A stretch of DNA of 64,000 nt from Cognatishimia sp. 1_MG-2023 (GCF_030548175.1 NZ_JAUORX010000001.1:1-64000); one strand, 5' to 3'. Positions 1 to 9,208 are shown, counted from the stretch's first letter. The notes: generated by a model not told the origin, from the letters alone. Numbers and translations are program-made.

Positions 1-112
<112 letters not shown>

Positions 113-118
113 AAACCC

Positions 119-1939
119 TTACGCGAATGACTTCGCGTGACGCTTCCGCTCATGCGGGTCAAGGTAACGCTTACGTAAACGCACGTTGTTTGGTGTAACT
201 TCAACCAATTCGTCGTCGTTGATATAGGCAATCGCCTCTTCCAATGACAAGGTGATCGGCGTTGTCAAACGAACTGCATCATCGGTACCTGACGCACGAA
301 CGTTGGTCAGTTTTTTACCTTTCAGCGGGTTCACTTCTAGATCGTTTTCACGAGAATGCTCACCAATGATCATGCCGGTGTACACATCAGCCTGCGCACC
401 AATCATCATCTTGCCGCGCTCTTCCAGGTTCCACAGAGCGTAGGCAACAGACGTGCCGTTCTCCATTGAAATCAGAACACCTGCGCGGCGACCAGGGATA
501 GATCCTTTGTAGGGGGCCCAACCATGGAAAACACGGTTCAGAACGCCGGTACCGCGTGTGTCAGTCAAGAACTCGCCGTGATAACCGATCAAGCCACGAG
601 ACGGCACATGCGCGATGATACGCGTTTTGCCAGCACCCGCTTGACGCATCTCAACCAGCTCACCCTTACGGGAACCTGTCAGCTTTTCGATAACCGCACC
701 AGAGTACTCGTCATCAACGTCAATTGTTGCTTCTTCGATTGGCTCGATCTTCTGGCCATCTTCTTCGCGCATGATCACCTGCGGACGAGAGATCGACAAT
801 TCAAAGCCCTCACGACGCATGTTCTCAATCAGAACACCCATCTGAAGTTCGCCACGACCAGAAACCTCAAACGCTTCGCCACCCGGCGTATCAGCGATTT
901 TAATCGCCACGTTGGATTCAGCTTCTTTCATCAAACGGTCACGAATAACCCGCGACTGAACTTTCTTACCATCGCGGCCAGCCAATGGGCTGTCGTTGAT
1001 GCCGAAAGTCACTGTGATGGTTGGCGGATCAATCGGCTGCGCATCCAGCGGCTCTTCAACGGCCAAGGCACAGATTGTGTCCGCAACAGTCGCCTTAGAC
1101 ATGCCCGCGATAGACACAATGTCACCCGCTTGCGCTTCGTCGATGTCCTGCTCGCTCAAACCACGGAACGCTTGAATACGTGTCACGCGGAATTGCTCGA
1201 TCTTTTGGCCAATACGAGAAAGCGCTTGCACGGTTGCGCCCACTTTCAGCGTACCGGATTCAACACGACCAGTGAGCAAACGGCCCACAAACGGGTCAGA
1301 ACCCAAAGTGGTGGCCAGCATGCGGAAATCATCGCCTTGCTGCTTGATCTGCTTAGGCTCAGGAACATGGTTCACAATCAGCTTGAACAACGCGTCCAGG
1401 TCTTTGCGTGGGCCATCCAGCTCATTGTCGCACCAGCCGTTACGGCCAGAGGCATACATATGTGGGAAGTCCAGCTGATCCTCAGTCGCATCCAGTGACG
1501 CAAACAAGTCAAAGCATTCGTCCAATGCGCGATCAGGCTCAGCGTCTTGTTTGTCGACTTTGTTCAAAACAACAATCGGACGCAGACCCAGCGCAAGCGC
1601 CTTAGAGGTCACGAACTTGGTCTGTGGCATTGGGCCTTCGGCCGCGTCAACCAACAGCACAACACCGTCAACCATAGACAGAATACGCTCAACTTCGCCA
1701 CCAAAGTCGGCGTGGCCCGGCGTATCAACGATATTGATACGTGTGCCTTTCCACTCAACGCTGGTTGGCTTCGCGAAAATGGTAATACCACGTTCACGTT
1801 CTAGGTCGTTGCTGTCCATGGCACGCTCGGCCACGTCCTGGTTTGCCCGGAAGGCACCAGATTGTTTCAGTAGCTCGTCAACCAGTGTAGTTTTACCGTG
1901 GTCAACGTGCGCGATAATCGCGATATTGCGAAGGTCCAT
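119..1939 (-). CDS. typA: Translational GTPase TypA/BipA
   Basis: Ribosome-associated GTPase of the EF-G-like family, implicated in 50S assembly and in growth under stress and cold. The 606-residue protein has the full family length. The G domain comes first, with the P-loop AHVDHGKTT (residues 10-18), DTPGH (72-76) and NKVD (126-129). The switch I element GITIF and the EF-G domain V-like and TypA-specific C-terminal parts follow. The ATG is preceded by a GGCAG-like element. It is transcribed away from the amidotransferase gene. Its stop codon lies only a few bases from the poly-C artefact, so the true downstream context is unknown. Family assignment is secure. Confidence 0.97.
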   Translation of the reverse strand: MDLRNIAIIAHVDHGKTTLVDELLKQSGAFRANQDVAERAMDSNDLERERGITIFAKPTSVEWKGTRINIVDTPGHADFGGEVERILSMVDGVVLLVDAAEGPMPQTKFVTSKALALGLRPIVVLNKVDKQDAEPDRALDECFDLFASLDATEDQLDFPHMYASGRNGWCDNELDGPRKDLDALFKLIVNHVPEPKQIKQQGDDFRMLATTLGSDPFVGRLLTGRVESGTLKVGATVQALSRIGQKIEQFRVTRIQAFRGLSEQDIDEAQAGDIVSIAGMSKATVADTICALAVEEPLDAQPIDPPTITVTFGINDSPLAGRDGKKVQSRVIRDRLMKEAESNVAIKIADTPGGEAFEVSGRGELQMGVLIENMRREGFELSISRPQVIMREEDGQKIEPIEEATIDVDDEYSGAVIEKLTGSRKGELVEMRQAGAGKTRIIAHVPSRGLIGYHGEFLTDTRGTGVLNRVFHGWAPYKGSIPGRRAGVLISMENGTSVAYALWNLEERGKMMIGAQADVYTGMIIGEHSRENDLEVNPLKGKKLTNVRASGTDDAVRLTTPITLSLEEAIAYINDDELVEVTPNNVRLRKRYLDPHERKRHAKSFA

Positions 1940-2104
1940 TGCCCTGCCTCATGTCTGTTCACGCGCGCCGTAACGCGACTAGCCGGAAAACACCAGCGGA
2001 AACTGCGTTCTGTGCGAAAGTGCCCTCGAAGATGTGCGATCCTTGCGATAGACGCGCCATCCTCACAAAGAATAATATTCCTCAAAGAGCAGGAGTTTTA
2101 GAAT

Positions 2105-2884
2105 ATGTGCCGTTGGGCCGCTTATATCGGTGCGCCGATATTTTTAGAAGACATCATTACATTGCCCGGACATTCATTGGTTGCCCAAAGCATAGAGGCC
2201 GATGAATGCAAAACCACAACAAATGCCGATGGCTTTGGCGTGGCCTGGTATAACGAACGCCCAGAGCCCGGTTTGTTCCGCGATGTCTATCCAGCATGGA
2301 GCGATCCAAACCTGCGCAGCGTCGCGCATCAAGTACGGGCAGGGGTGTTCCTCAGCCATGTGCGTGCCTCAACAGGATCCTGCATCAGCCGCAACAATTG
2401 CCATCCCTTCGCTGCGCGCAATTGGACGTTCATGCACAACGGACAAGTTGGCGGGTTTGAACAGGTTCGCAAAGCCGCGGATATGGCCATTCCCGACGAC
2501 TACTATGGTTTCCGCCGCGGCAGTACAGATTCCGAAGTGTTGTTTCTGCTCGCGCTCGGTTACGGATTAGAAAACGACCCCTGTGGCGCGATGGAAAAGG
2601 CCGTGGGAGAGCTGGTAACTCTAAGCCGCCGAACCGGCGTCACGCCCCATATGCGGCTCTCTGCGGCGATCAGCGACGGCACAACTTTGTATGCATATCG
2701 TTACAGCAGCGACTCGATTGCGCCCTCTGTTTACTACCGGCACAGCAATTCGCGAAATGGATGGGCCGTGGTCTCCGAACCTCTGGAGCGTAACGAAGAG
2801 GGCTGGCAAAGTTTGGCGCCGGGAAAAATGTTGGCTCTGACCGGTGACAGCGCCGTTGTGACCGATTTCGTACCAGACTGTTAA
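2105..2884 (+). CDS. Class II glutamine amidotransferase, EgtC/YafJ-like
   Basis: N-terminal-nucleophile amidotransferase of 259 residues. Cys2 directly follows the initiator Met (MCRW), as required for the catalytic cysteine after Met removal. FLSHVRAST and HNGQVGGF are the usual glutamine-binding and oxyanion motifs of the family. Relatives include EgtC, which hydrolyses a gamma-glutamyl bond in ergothioneine synthesis, and YafJ of unknown substrate. No other ergothioneine gene is nearby, so the substrate is not assigned. An AGGAG ribosome-binding site lies upstream of the ATG. It converges on the HD-domain gene, with a palindromic repeat between them. Confidence 0.85.
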   Translation: MCRWAAYIGAPIFLEDIITLPGHSLVAQSIEADECKTTTNADGFGVAWYNERPEPGLFRDVYPAWSDPNLRSVAHQVRAGVFLSHVRASTGSCISRNNCHPFAARNWTFMHNGQVGGFEQVRKAADMAIPDDYYGFRRGSTDSEVLFLLALGYGLENDPCGAMEKAVGELVTLSRRTGVTPHMRLSAAISDGTTLYAYRYSSDSIAPSVYYRHSNSRNGWAVVSEPLERNEEGWQSLAPGKMLALTGDSAVVTDFVPDC

Positions 2885-2894
2885 ACGCCAAAAA

Positions 2895-2937
2895 GGAATC
2901 GTACGTTTCAGCCCGTGAAACGTACGAATTTCCACAT
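2895..2937 (-). repeat. Palindromic intergenic repeat, copy A
   Basis: The core is CGTACGTTTCA, five bases, then TGAAACGTACG, a nearly perfect inverted repeat with 11-base arms. In inverted orientation it matches copy B near 13.87-13.90 kb at almost every base over about 40 positions, including the flanking TGTGGAAATT. It sits between the convergent amidotransferase and HD genes, where it could also fold as a hairpin in either transcript. Confidence 0.8.
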
Positions 2938-3016
2938 TTTCTCATTGATAATGGACCGGTCAGAATACGCGCAACAGGTGCGAATGACCCAGTTTGAACA
3001 GAATAGCATTCACGTA

Positions 3017-4174
3017 TTAGACGCGTTCACTGAACCAACTACGAATGCGTGCCTGCAGGTATCCCCAAAGTGCAGGCGCGCCTTTTTCAACCTTCCAACC
3101 AACACGATCCTCAAGCTGTTCGCGCGACACGTTGTATTCAATCCAACTGCCGCCACCGGTTTCCAAATTGGCTATCACCGGCTGCACACGATCAACAGAC
3201 TTGGCAAAGACCGCATCATCGCTGTCCGCCGCTTCAAACTCTTCCCAAAGCGCACGTAAATCAGTGCGCTGTCCCGCCGGCAGCAATCCGAAAATGCGAT
3301 CAGCCGCAGCTTGCTCAACCGCTTCCATCTCTGCTGGATCATGATCACCGTGGATCGGATTATCACCGGCGTCAATTTCCACAAGATCATGAATCAAAAG
3401 CATTTTCACGACGCGCTCAATGTCAATCTTGCGGCTAGAATGCTCTGCCAAAATCAACGCGTACATCGCAATATGCCACGAATGCTCGCCTGAATTCTCA
3501 CGCCGAGACGCATCACACAATGTGGTCGCGCGGTAGACGGTCTTTAGCTTATCGACCTCTGTTAAAAACGCGTGTCGCGCGGCAAATTCTTCCGGCTGAA
3601 CCGTCGTATTCCATCCCAATTTATGTGTCGCAAAGGCATAAGCCTCGGGGAATTCACCCTTCAAAACAGAGGCGCGCCCAGTGCTCAAATTATCTTTGAC
3701 CACCTGAAAATGTTCAGCAGGTGCCGCGTCACACGCCATGGTCATAAAGATGGGCTGGCACCAATCCAAACACTTCGCAAACCGCGCAGTCGCAGTCTCC
3801 GCTGCTTCGAACTCACTCCAAACATCCAGCAAAGCTGCTGATTGCTCTTCCGGCAACAAAGAAAAGAGACGCTGCGCCGCTATTAACTCTTTCGCAGCGA
3901 CATCACTCCAATTCGTGGCGACATCAATCGGATGATCCCCAACATCAATTTCAACGATGTCATGCAGCAAAAGCATTTTGATGGCGAGGAATACATCAAC
4001 ATTATCAGAGGCATAAGGTGCCAAGATCAGTGCATAGACCGCAAGGTGCCAGCTATGCTCAGCAGAATTTTCCGGCCGCGATCCATCTGTCACCAGTGTC
4101 GAACGATCTACGGATTTTAACTTATCAATTTCGGTAAGAAAGGCGAGCTGCTGTTCTAACTGCGCATCGCTCAT
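3017..4174 (-). CDS. Tandem HD-domain phosphohydrolase (two HDDC2/YfbR-like units)
   Basis: A 385-residue protein made of two homologous halves of about 190 residues. Each half carries a complete HD metal-binding set: H40/H43, H71-D72 and D137 in the first, and H231/H234, H262-D263 and D328 in the second. The surrounding motifs EHSWH, MLL-HD-VEID and GDxPI also recur, as does FLTE-DKLK at the start of each half. Single-domain relatives (YfbR, HDDC2) are metal-dependent 5'-deoxynucleotidases of roughly 190-200 residues, so nucleotide dephosphorylation is the likely activity (inference). The start codon overlaps the stop of the preceding 77-residue gene by four bases, implying translational coupling. 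The internal duplication is clear in the sequence; the substrate is not. Confidence 0.85.
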   Translation of the reverse strand: MSDAQLEQQLAFLTEIDKLKSVDRSTLVTDGSRPENSAEHSWHLAVYALILAPYASDNVDVFLAIKMLLLHDIVEIDVGDHPIDVATNWSDVAAKELIAAQRLFSLLPEEQSAALLDVWSEFEAAETATARFAKCLDWCQPIFMTMACDAAPAEHFQVVKDNLSTGRASVLKGEFPEAYAFATHKLGWNTTVQPEEFAARHAFLTEVDKLKTVYRATTLCDASRRENSGEHSWHIAMYALILAEHSSRKIDIERVVKMLLIHDLVEIDAGDNPIHGDHDPAEMEAVEQAAADRIFGLLPAGQRTDLRALWEEFEAADSDDAVFAKSVDRVQPVIANLETGGGSWIEYNVSREQLEDRVGWKVEKGAPALWGYLQARIRSWFSERV

Positions 4175-4404
4175 TTATTTTCCGCAGCCTTAATGGCGTC
4201 ATTCACCTTTGATTCAAGCATTTTACGTGCCCGTTTCTCGGCGTCGTAAACACGAACCGCTGTTACAAACGCTTCGTGCAATGTTGATGAAGATGCATCA
4301 AGAACTTTGGCAATATCCTGAATAAGATTCAGATCGTTGGTTTCGGCTTGCACCTCCAACACATCCCGCGCCAGTTTTTCACCAAGGTTCTCGACGTAAC
4401 TCAT
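4171..4404 (-). CDS. Small helical protein of unknown function (77 aa)
   Basis: I do not recognise a family. The 77-residue product is acidic to neutral and predicted to be mostly helical, without cysteines, a signal peptide or a membrane segment. Its C-terminus is rich in Lys, Ala and Glu. It lies 18 bases downstream of the alpha/beta hydrolase gene and overlaps the tandem HD gene by four bases (ATGA). It is thus the middle member of a three-gene minus-strand operon, and a role as a partner of the HD protein is possible but only inferred from coupling. Confidence 0.6.
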   Translation of the reverse strand: MSYVENLGEKLARDVLEVQAETNDLNLIQDIAKVLDASSSTLHEAFVTAVRVYDAEKRARKMLESKVNDAIKAAENK

Positions 4405-4422
4405 ATCTCGTAACTCTTTGTT

Positions 4423-5076
4423 TTACCGTGATGTTTCAGTCAGGCGGCGTTTCACATAGCTTGAAACATCACCAATCATCGTATCCATATGCGGCTCTTC
4501 AAAGAAATGGCCCGCACCTTCAATTTGATTGTGCGTAATGGTGATGCCTTTTTGTTCGTGCAACTTGTTCACCAAAGCCGTCGTATCAGACGGCGGTGCA
4601 ACACGATCAGACGTACCATTGATAACTAGACCAGATGACGGGCAGGGCGCCAAGAAGCTAAAGTCATACATGTTTGCAGGCGGAGAAACACTAATGAAAC
4701 CAGTGATTTCCGGGCGACGCATCAACAGCTGCATGCCTATCCACGCCCCAAAACTAAAGCCAGCAACCCAGCAATGTTTTGAGTTTGTGTTCATAGATTG
4801 CAAGTAATCCAACGCGCTTGCCGCATCAGAAAGCTCGCCAACACCTTGGTCATATTCACCTTGGCTTCGGCCAACGCCGCGGAAGTTAAACCGCAGAACA
4901 GTAAAGCCCATATTATAAAAAGCGTAGTGCAGGTTGTAGACAACCTTGTTGTTCATCGTCCCGCCAAACTGCGGATGCGGATGCAAAACAATGGCAATTG
5001 GTGCGTCACGGTCTTTTTGTGGGTGGTAGCGGCCTTCGAGGCGGCCTTCGGGTCCTGGAAAAATGACCTCGGGCAT
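4423..5076 (-). CDS. Alpha/beta hydrolase, dienelactone-hydrolase-like
   Basis: A 217-residue alpha/beta-fold hydrolase. The nucleophile elbow is GFSFGAW (Ser as nucleophile), the acid is probably the Asp in NGTSDRVAPP, and the base is the His in GAGHFF. The HPHPQFGG loop after beta-3 is typical of the small bacterial serine-hydrolase group annotated as dienelactone hydrolase-like. The substrate is unknown. It is the first gene of an operon with the 77-residue protein and the tandem HD protein. It is divergent from iscR, so the 168-base spacer holds both promoters. AGGGAC upstream of the ATG serves as ribosome-binding site. Confidence 0.85.
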   Translation of the reverse strand: MPEVIFPGPEGRLEGRYHPQKDRDAPIAIVLHPHPQFGGTMNNKVVYNLHYAFYNMGFTVLRFNFRGVGRSQGEYDQGVGELSDAASALDYLQSMNTNSKHCWVAGFSFGAWIGMQLLMRRPEITGFISVSPPANMYDFSFLAPCPSSGLVINGTSDRVAPPSDTTALVNKLHEQKGITITHNQIEGAGHFFEEPHMDTMIGDVSSYVKRRLTETSR

Positions 5077-5114
5077 ATGTGTCCCTGCTCCTACATTTAG
5101 ATGAAAGCAATTTC

Positions 5115-5143
5115 TTGACGATTTTGCTTGGTCACCTTAGAAC
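5115..5143 (+). promoter_or_regulatory. Predicted suf operon promoter
   Basis: TTGACG (5115-5120), a 17-base spacer and TAGAAC (5138-5143) form a sigma70-like promoter about 100 bases upstream of the iscR start codon. The -10 hexamer lies inside the Irr-box-like palindrome, as expected for a repressor site. Confidence 0.6.
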
Positions 5144-5151
5144 GGTTCTAA
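5137..5151. promoter_or_regulatory. Irr-box (ICE)-like palindrome upstream of iscR
   Basis: TTAGAACGGTTCTAA is a perfect 15-base palindrome (odd centre). It fits the TTAGAA-N3-TTCTAA form of the iron-control element bound by Irr, the haem- and iron-responsive Fur-family regulator of alphaproteobacteria. It overlaps the predicted -10. In Rhodobacter the suf operon is known to respond to Irr and IscR, which agrees with this placement. Binding itself is inferred. Confidence 0.65.
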
Positions 5152-5160
5152 TAAATATGA

Positions 5161-5177
5161 TTGGACGAATGGTCCAA
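5161..5177. promoter_or_regulatory. Inverted repeat TTGGAC-N5-GTCCAA, candidate IscR operator
   Basis: A perfect 6-base inverted repeat with a 5-base centre, just downstream of the predicted transcription start and upstream of iscR. The half-site resembles the TTGAC/GTCAA type recognised by Rrf2-family regulators, and iscR is the next gene, so autoregulation is a reasonable inference. The regulator could equally be another factor. Confidence 0.45.
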
Positions 5178-5244
5178 CAGCGCTGTTAGCGATCTAAGCA
5201 TTGTAGCGTCTCAGGTCAATCAATTCGCGAAAGGGGCGAAGGTT

Positions 5245-5709
5245 ATGAAACTATCGACCAAAGGCCGGTATGCGGTTGTAGCCCTTGCGGATATTGCCTT
5301 GCAACCCGTTGAAAAGCTTGTGACTTTATCAGAAGTATCTGAGCGGCAGGACATATCACTGGCTTATCTAGAACAGCTTTTTGTCAAACTGCGGCGTGCA
5401 GAATTGGTTGAATCTGTTCGCGGTCCGGGTGGTGGCTACCGTTTGGCGCGATCACCGGCAGAGATTCGCGTGCTCGATATTCTGTCAGCCGTCGATGAAA
5501 CCGTTTCCGCATTACACACAGGTGCTGGAGCATCTGGTGCACAATGTGGCTCGCGCGCACAATCTATGGCCAACCGCTTGTGGGAAGGCCTGTCCGCCCA
5601 CGTATACGTATATTTACATCAAACACGCCTATCAGACGTCATCGAGAACGGCCTAGCACCATGTCCGGCTGTACCCTCGCTCTTCTCGGTTGTAGATGAC
5701 TGCGCATGA
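5245..5709 (+). CDS. iscR: Rrf2-family iron-sulfur regulator IscR
   Basis: A winged-helix regulator of 154 residues that heads the suf operon. The N-terminus MKLSTKGRYAV and the wing segment RGPGGGYRLA are classic Rrf2/IscR. I chose the ATG at 5245 because GGGGCGAAGG lies just upstream and the family always starts with MKLSTKGRYA; an in-frame upstream TTG at 5161 falls in the operator-like repeat. The usual three clustered cysteines are reduced to one, Cys101, ahead of the ANRLWEGL helix; Cys140 and Cys153 lie elsewhere. Rhodobacter IscR is also known to bind its cluster with unusual ligands. The stop overlaps the next start by four bases. Confidence 0.92.
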   Translation: MKLSTKGRYAVVALADIALQPVEKLVTLSEVSERQDISLAYLEQLFVKLRRAELVESVRGPGGGYRLARSPAEIRVLDILSAVDETVSALHTGAGASGAQCGSRAQSMANRLWEGLSAHVYVYLHQTRLSDVIENGLAPCPAVPSLFSVVDDCA

Positions 5710-6749
5710 GAACCTACTTGGATCATAACGCAACGACGCCACTACGCGCCGAGGCACGCGATGCAATGATTGCCGCAATGGATATTGCCGGTAATCCATC
5801 GTCTGTTCACGCAGAGGGGCGTGCGGCAAAGTCGTTGTTGGAAAAGTCACGCCAAACCATTGCCACAGCTCTAGGTGCAGACGGCGCTGATGTGATCTTT
5901 ACATCAAGCGCGACAGAGGCTGCCGCACTCGCGTTAGAAGGCAAAGGCATTGTTGGTTCAGAAGTTGAACATGACGCCGTAAGATCTTGGATTAAAACGA
6001 GTTTAGCAACAGACGAAAACGGCATTGTCCGTATCGATTCACCAGAAACGTCGACGGTTCAATTCGCCAACTCCGAGACGGGCGTTATTCAACCTGATTT
6101 GCCTCAAGGGCTTGCTGTCTCCGACGTAACACAGGCCTTTGGCAAGCTGCCTATATCGTTCAACTGGATCGGTGCAGAAATGGCGCTTGTCTCGGCCCAC
6201 AAACTGGGCGGGCCAAAGGGGATTGGCGCGTTGGTTGTAAAACGCGGCACAGACGTAAAAGCGCGCCTAATAGGCGGCGGTCAGGAAATGGGCCGACGCG
6301 CAGGGACAGAAAATGTCATTGGCGCTGCAGGTTTTGCTGCAGCTGCTCAGGCGGCATTGCACGATTTAGAATCCGGTGTCTGGCAAGAGGTTGCTCGTTT
6401 ACGCGATCTTTTCGAAGAAATTGTTCTAGATCGCGCACCAGATGCAATCATCGCTGGTAAATCAGTGACCCGGCTACCAAATACATCCTGTGTCGCGACA
6501 CCTGGATGGAAGGGCGAAACACAGGTCATGCAGATGGATTTGGCAGGCTACGCCATCTCTGCAGGATCCGCGTGTTCTTCTGGAAAAGTTAAAAACAGCG
6601 CCGTTTTAACGGCCATGGGATACGACGCGCAAACCGCGTCAAGTGCAATACGGGTCAGCCTTGGCCCAGATACGAGCGAACAGGACATATTGGGTTTTGC
6701 CGATAAGTGGTTGACCCAAAGGAATAAATTCCGCGCCCGCGCGGCGTGA
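5706..6749 (+). CDS. Cysteine desulfurase, NifS/IscS-like (group I)
   Basis: A PLP-dependent class V aminotransferase that takes sulfur from cysteine as an enzyme persulfide. The 347-residue protein shows YLDHNATTP at the N-terminus, the PLP lysine K166 in [10 protein letters not shown], and the catalytic cysteine loop [10 protein letters not shown], which marks the NifS/IscS group. At 347 residues it is shorter than typical IscS (about 400). It overlaps iscR by four bases and is followed by sufB, so it is the first of two desulfurases in this operon, the other being sufS at the far end. Division of labour between the two is unknown. Confidence 0.9.
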   Translation: MRTYLDHNATTPLRAEARDAMIAAMDIAGNPSSVHAEGRAAKSLLEKSRQTIATALGADGADVIFTSSATEAAALALEGKGIVGSEVEHDAVRSWIKTSLATDENGIVRIDSPETSTVQFANSETGVIQPDLPQGLAVSDVTQAFGKLPISFNWIGAEMALVSAHKLGGPKGIGALVVKRGTDVKARLIGGGQEMGRRAGTENVIGAAGFAAAAQAALHDLESGVWQEVARLRDLFEEIVLDRAPDAIIAGKSVTRLPNTSCVATPGWKGETQVMQMDLAGYAISAGSACSSGKVKNSAVLTAMGYDAQTASSAIRVSLGPDTSEQDILGFADKWLTQRNKFRARAA

Positions 6750-6763
6750 ATAAGGAGACGCAG

Positions 6764-8287
6764 ATGACCACTATGGAACATACAGACGTCAAGGAAGGCG
6801 TCGATCAGGAAACGGTCGACGCAGTCCGCGAAGTTGGTGGCAAATACAAATACGGTTGGGAAACCGACATTGAGATGGAATATGCCCCAAAAGGGCTGAA
6901 CGAAGATATCGTTCGTCTCATCTCTGAGAAAAACGAAGAACCAGAGTGGATGACCGAATGGCGCCTTGAGGCGTACAAACGTTGGTTGACCAAGGAAGAG
7001 CCTGATTGGGCAATGGTCGATTATCCAGAGATCGACTTCCAAGACCAGTATTACTATGCGCGTCCGAAATCTATGGAAGTGAAGCCAAAGTCTTTGGACG
7101 AGGTGGACCCTAAGCTTCTGGATACATACAAGAAACTTGGTATTCCACTGAAAGAGCAAATGATCTTGGCGGGCGTCGAAGGTGCCGAAGACATGCCAGC
7201 AGAAGGCCGCAAAGTCGCGGTTGATGCGGTGTTTGACTCTGTTTCTGTTGGGACAACATTCCAAGCAGAGCTGAAAAAAGCTGGCGTAATCTTCTGCTCA
7301 ATCTCAGAAGCGATCAAAGATCACCCTGAACTGGTCAAAAAATACCTTGGCACAGTTGTTCCAGTGTCTGACAACTACTACGCGACGTTGAACAGCGCTG
7401 TGTTCTCAGATGGTTCGTTTGTTTACATCCCACCGGGCGTTCGTTGCCCGATGGAACTGTCCACCTATTTCCGCATCAACGCGGAAAACACAGGCCAGTT
7501 CGAACGTACATTAATCATCGCGGATAAAGGCAGCTATGTCAGCTACTTAGAGGGCTGTACTGCGCCACAACGTGATACATCACAGCTACACGCAGCCGTC
7601 GTTGAGATCATCATCGAAGAAGACGCCGAAGTGAAATACTCCACCGTTCAAAACTGGTACCCCGGTGATGAAAACGGCAAGGGTGGTATCTACAACTTCG
7701 TCACCAAACGTGCGGATTGTCGCGGTGATCGTGCCAAGGTGATGTGGACACAGGTTGAAACTGGTTCTGCCGTGACTTGGAAATACCCATCCTGCATTTT
7801 GCGTGGTGATGACAGCCAAGGCGAATTCTACTCAATCGCGATTGCCAACAACCACCAGCAGGCCGACACTGGCACAAAGATGATCCACTTGGGCAAAAAC
7901 ACCAAGTCGCGCATCGTGTCCAAAGGTATCTCTGCAGGTGTGGCGCAAAACACCTATCGTGGTCTGGTGTCTATGCACCCGAAAGCAAAGAACTCTCGGA
8001 ACTACACACAGTGCGATAGTTTGCTGATTGGCGATAAATGTGGGGCGCATACCGTTCCGTATATCGAGGTGAAGAACAACAGCAGCCGCGTAGAACACGA
8101 AGCGACAACATCCAAAGTGGATGACGAGCAAATGTTCTATTGCCGCCAGCGTGGTATGGACGAGGAAGAAGCCGTAGCCTTGATCGTGAACGGTTTCGCC
8201 AAAGAAGTGCTACAAGCATTGCCGATGGAATTCGCAATGGAAGCGCAACAGTTGGTTGCGATTTCTCTTGAAGGTTCAGTAGGTTAA
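6764..8287 (+). CDS. sufB: Fe-S cluster assembly scaffold SufB
   Basis: Scaffold subunit of the SufBC2D complex, on which Fe-S clusters are built. The 507-residue protein has the conserved SufB middle and C-terminal beta-helix region with SYLEGCTAP, the SKGISAG and [13 protein letters not shown] segments, and the terminal helical [14 protein letters not shown] motif. I use the ATG at 6764 because AAGGAGA lies five bases upstream; a GTG at 6746 overlapping the desulfurase stop is possible but lacks such a site. Three small genes separate it from sufC. Confidence 0.95.
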   Translation: MTTMEHTDVKEGVDQETVDAVREVGGKYKYGWETDIEMEYAPKGLNEDIVRLISEKNEEPEWMTEWRLEAYKRWLTKEEPDWAMVDYPEIDFQDQYYYARPKSMEVKPKSLDEVDPKLLDTYKKLGIPLKEQMILAGVEGAEDMPAEGRKVAVDAVFDSVSVGTTFQAELKKAGVIFCSISEAIKDHPELVKKYLGTVVPVSDNYYATLNSAVFSDGSFVYIPPGVRCPMELSTYFRINAENTGQFERTLIIADKGSYVSYLEGCTAPQRDTSQLHAAVVEIIIEEDAEVKYSTVQNWYPGDENGKGGIYNFVTKRADCRGDRAKVMWTQVETGSAVTWKYPSCILRGDDSQGEFYSIAIANNHQQADTGTKMIHLGKNTKSRIVSKGISAGVAQNTYRGLVSMHPKAKNSRNYTQCDSLLIGDKCGAHTVPYIEVKNNSSRVEHEATTSKVDDEQMFYCRQRGMDEEEAVALIVNGFAKEVLQALPMEFAMEAQQLVAISLEGSVG

Positions 8288-8289
8288 TC

Positions 8290-8697
8290 ATGTCTCAATC
8301 GGATTTCAGCCGCCGCCTTGCATTGCATGACGCGAAACAACAATCTGCGGGGTCAAAGCAGAGTAGCGGGCTGAATTCCGATTCATTGGCGTGGATAACC
8401 AACACCATCTTAGCGCCACTAAGCGGTGTACTTGGACTGTTTTCGAGCTTTACCACACATTATACGATGGTGAATTTCGACTTTTTAAAGTCGGAACTCA
8501 TCAACCAACCAAGCTTTGTATTGACCGTGTTCATCGCAGCTGCATTCAGCGTTTTGTTGATCGCAGTATTTGGTGCATTGGCCGCTATCATGATGTTCGA
8601 CTTCAAAAAAGGTCGGCTTCAAAATGTTCTGGTGCCTGCGTTTTTCATTGGCTTGGTCATTAACAGCTTAGCGCTAAGCGGCGCAGCTTTAGGGTAA
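8290..8697 (+). CDS. Putative membrane protein inside the suf operon
   Basis: The family is not recognised. The 135-residue product has a polar, Ser- and Gln-rich N-terminus of about 30 residues. Three hydrophobic segments follow: roughly residues 33-52 (weaker), 74-100 and 110-132, so it probably sits in the inner membrane. It starts two bases after sufB and is followed 14 bases later by the YbjQ gene. Constant spacing and shared orientation make it a suf operon member, and any link to cluster assembly is inferred from this alone. Confidence 0.7.
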   Translation: MSQSDFSRRLALHDAKQQSAGSKQSSGLNSDSLAWITNTILAPLSGVLGLFSSFTTHYTMVNFDFLKSELINQPSFVLTVFIAAAFSVLLIAVFGALAAIMMFDFKKGRLQNVLVPAFFIGLVINSLALSGAALG

Positions 8698-8711
8698 ATG
8701 GGAGATTGTAG

Positions 8712-9026
8712 ATGATCATCACAACAACCAACTCTGTCGAAGGCCGCAAGGTCGTTGATTATAAGGGCATCGTCGTTGGCGAAGCCATTATGGGCGCCAA
8801 TGTTGTGCGCGATGTATTTGCATCAATCACAGACATCGTGGGTGGCCGCTCTGGCGCATATGAAAGCAAGCTGCAGGATGCCCGCGACACGGCCTTGCGC
8901 GAGCTTGAAGAACGCGCCGTTGCAAAAGGGGCAAACGCCGTGATTGGTGTGGACCTTGATTACGAAGTGGTTGGCCAGTCAATGTTGATGGTTTCTGCAT
9001 CAGGAACAGCGGTGGTTTTGGATTGA
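8712..9026 (+). CDS. YbjQ/UPF0145 family protein
   Basis: A 104-residue member of the YbjQ (UPF0145, DUF74) family, often described as heavy-metal-binding-like. It shows the typical opening [14 protein letters not shown], then [12 protein letters not shown], an [10 protein letters not shown] core, and the ending [14 protein letters not shown]. Family members form pentamers of unknown role. Its place between sufB and sufC is unusual outside related roseobacters and suggests a link to metal or Fe-S handling (inference). The stop and the next start share one base. Confidence 0.85.
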   Translation: MIITTTNSVEGRKVVDYKGIVVGEAIMGANVVRDVFASITDIVGGRSGAYESKLQDARDTALRELEERAVAKGANAVIGVDLDYEVVGQSMLMVSASGTAVVLD

Positions 9027-9208
9027 TGTGGCAGAGAGCATTTTCCGCGGCTTGCACAACGGGCGTTTTCTGCGCCGGGTTTGCATTTACGATCAGCCAG
9101 GTCGCGCCAATGCTTTCGAATACACAAGTTTTGCTGACCAGTTTCGTCAGTGGTTTCCTTGGATCGCTCGTCGCGTGGATGATCCTAGGCAGATCAAAGG
9201 ACGAATAA
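9026..9208 (+). CDS. Small two-helix membrane protein in the suf operon
   Basis: A 60-residue protein starting [13 protein letters not shown], whose ATG overlaps the YbjQ stop (TGATG). Two hydrophobic stretches, about residues 6-25 and 33-52, suggest a helical hairpin in the membrane, ending with a charged RSKDE tail. No family is recognised. Overlap with ybjQ argues that it is translated and belongs to the operon. About 120 bases without a gene follow before sufC. Confidence 0.6.
   Translation: MWQRAFSAACTTGVFCAGFAFTISQVAPMLSNTQVLLTSFVSGFLGSLVAWMILGRSKDE

Noticed and set aside
524-1498. 324-codon plus-strand open frame opposite typA
   Set aside because: It lies wholly within the conserved typA gene and has no recognisable domain; it is a shadow of the coding strand.
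5161-5244. Upstream in-frame start for iscR
   Set aside because: The extension would run through an operator-like inverted repeat and precede the invariant MKLSTKGRYA start.
6746-6763. GTG start for sufB overlapping the desulfurase stop
   Set aside because: The ATG at 6764 has AAGGAGA at ideal spacing and fits the family N-terminus better.
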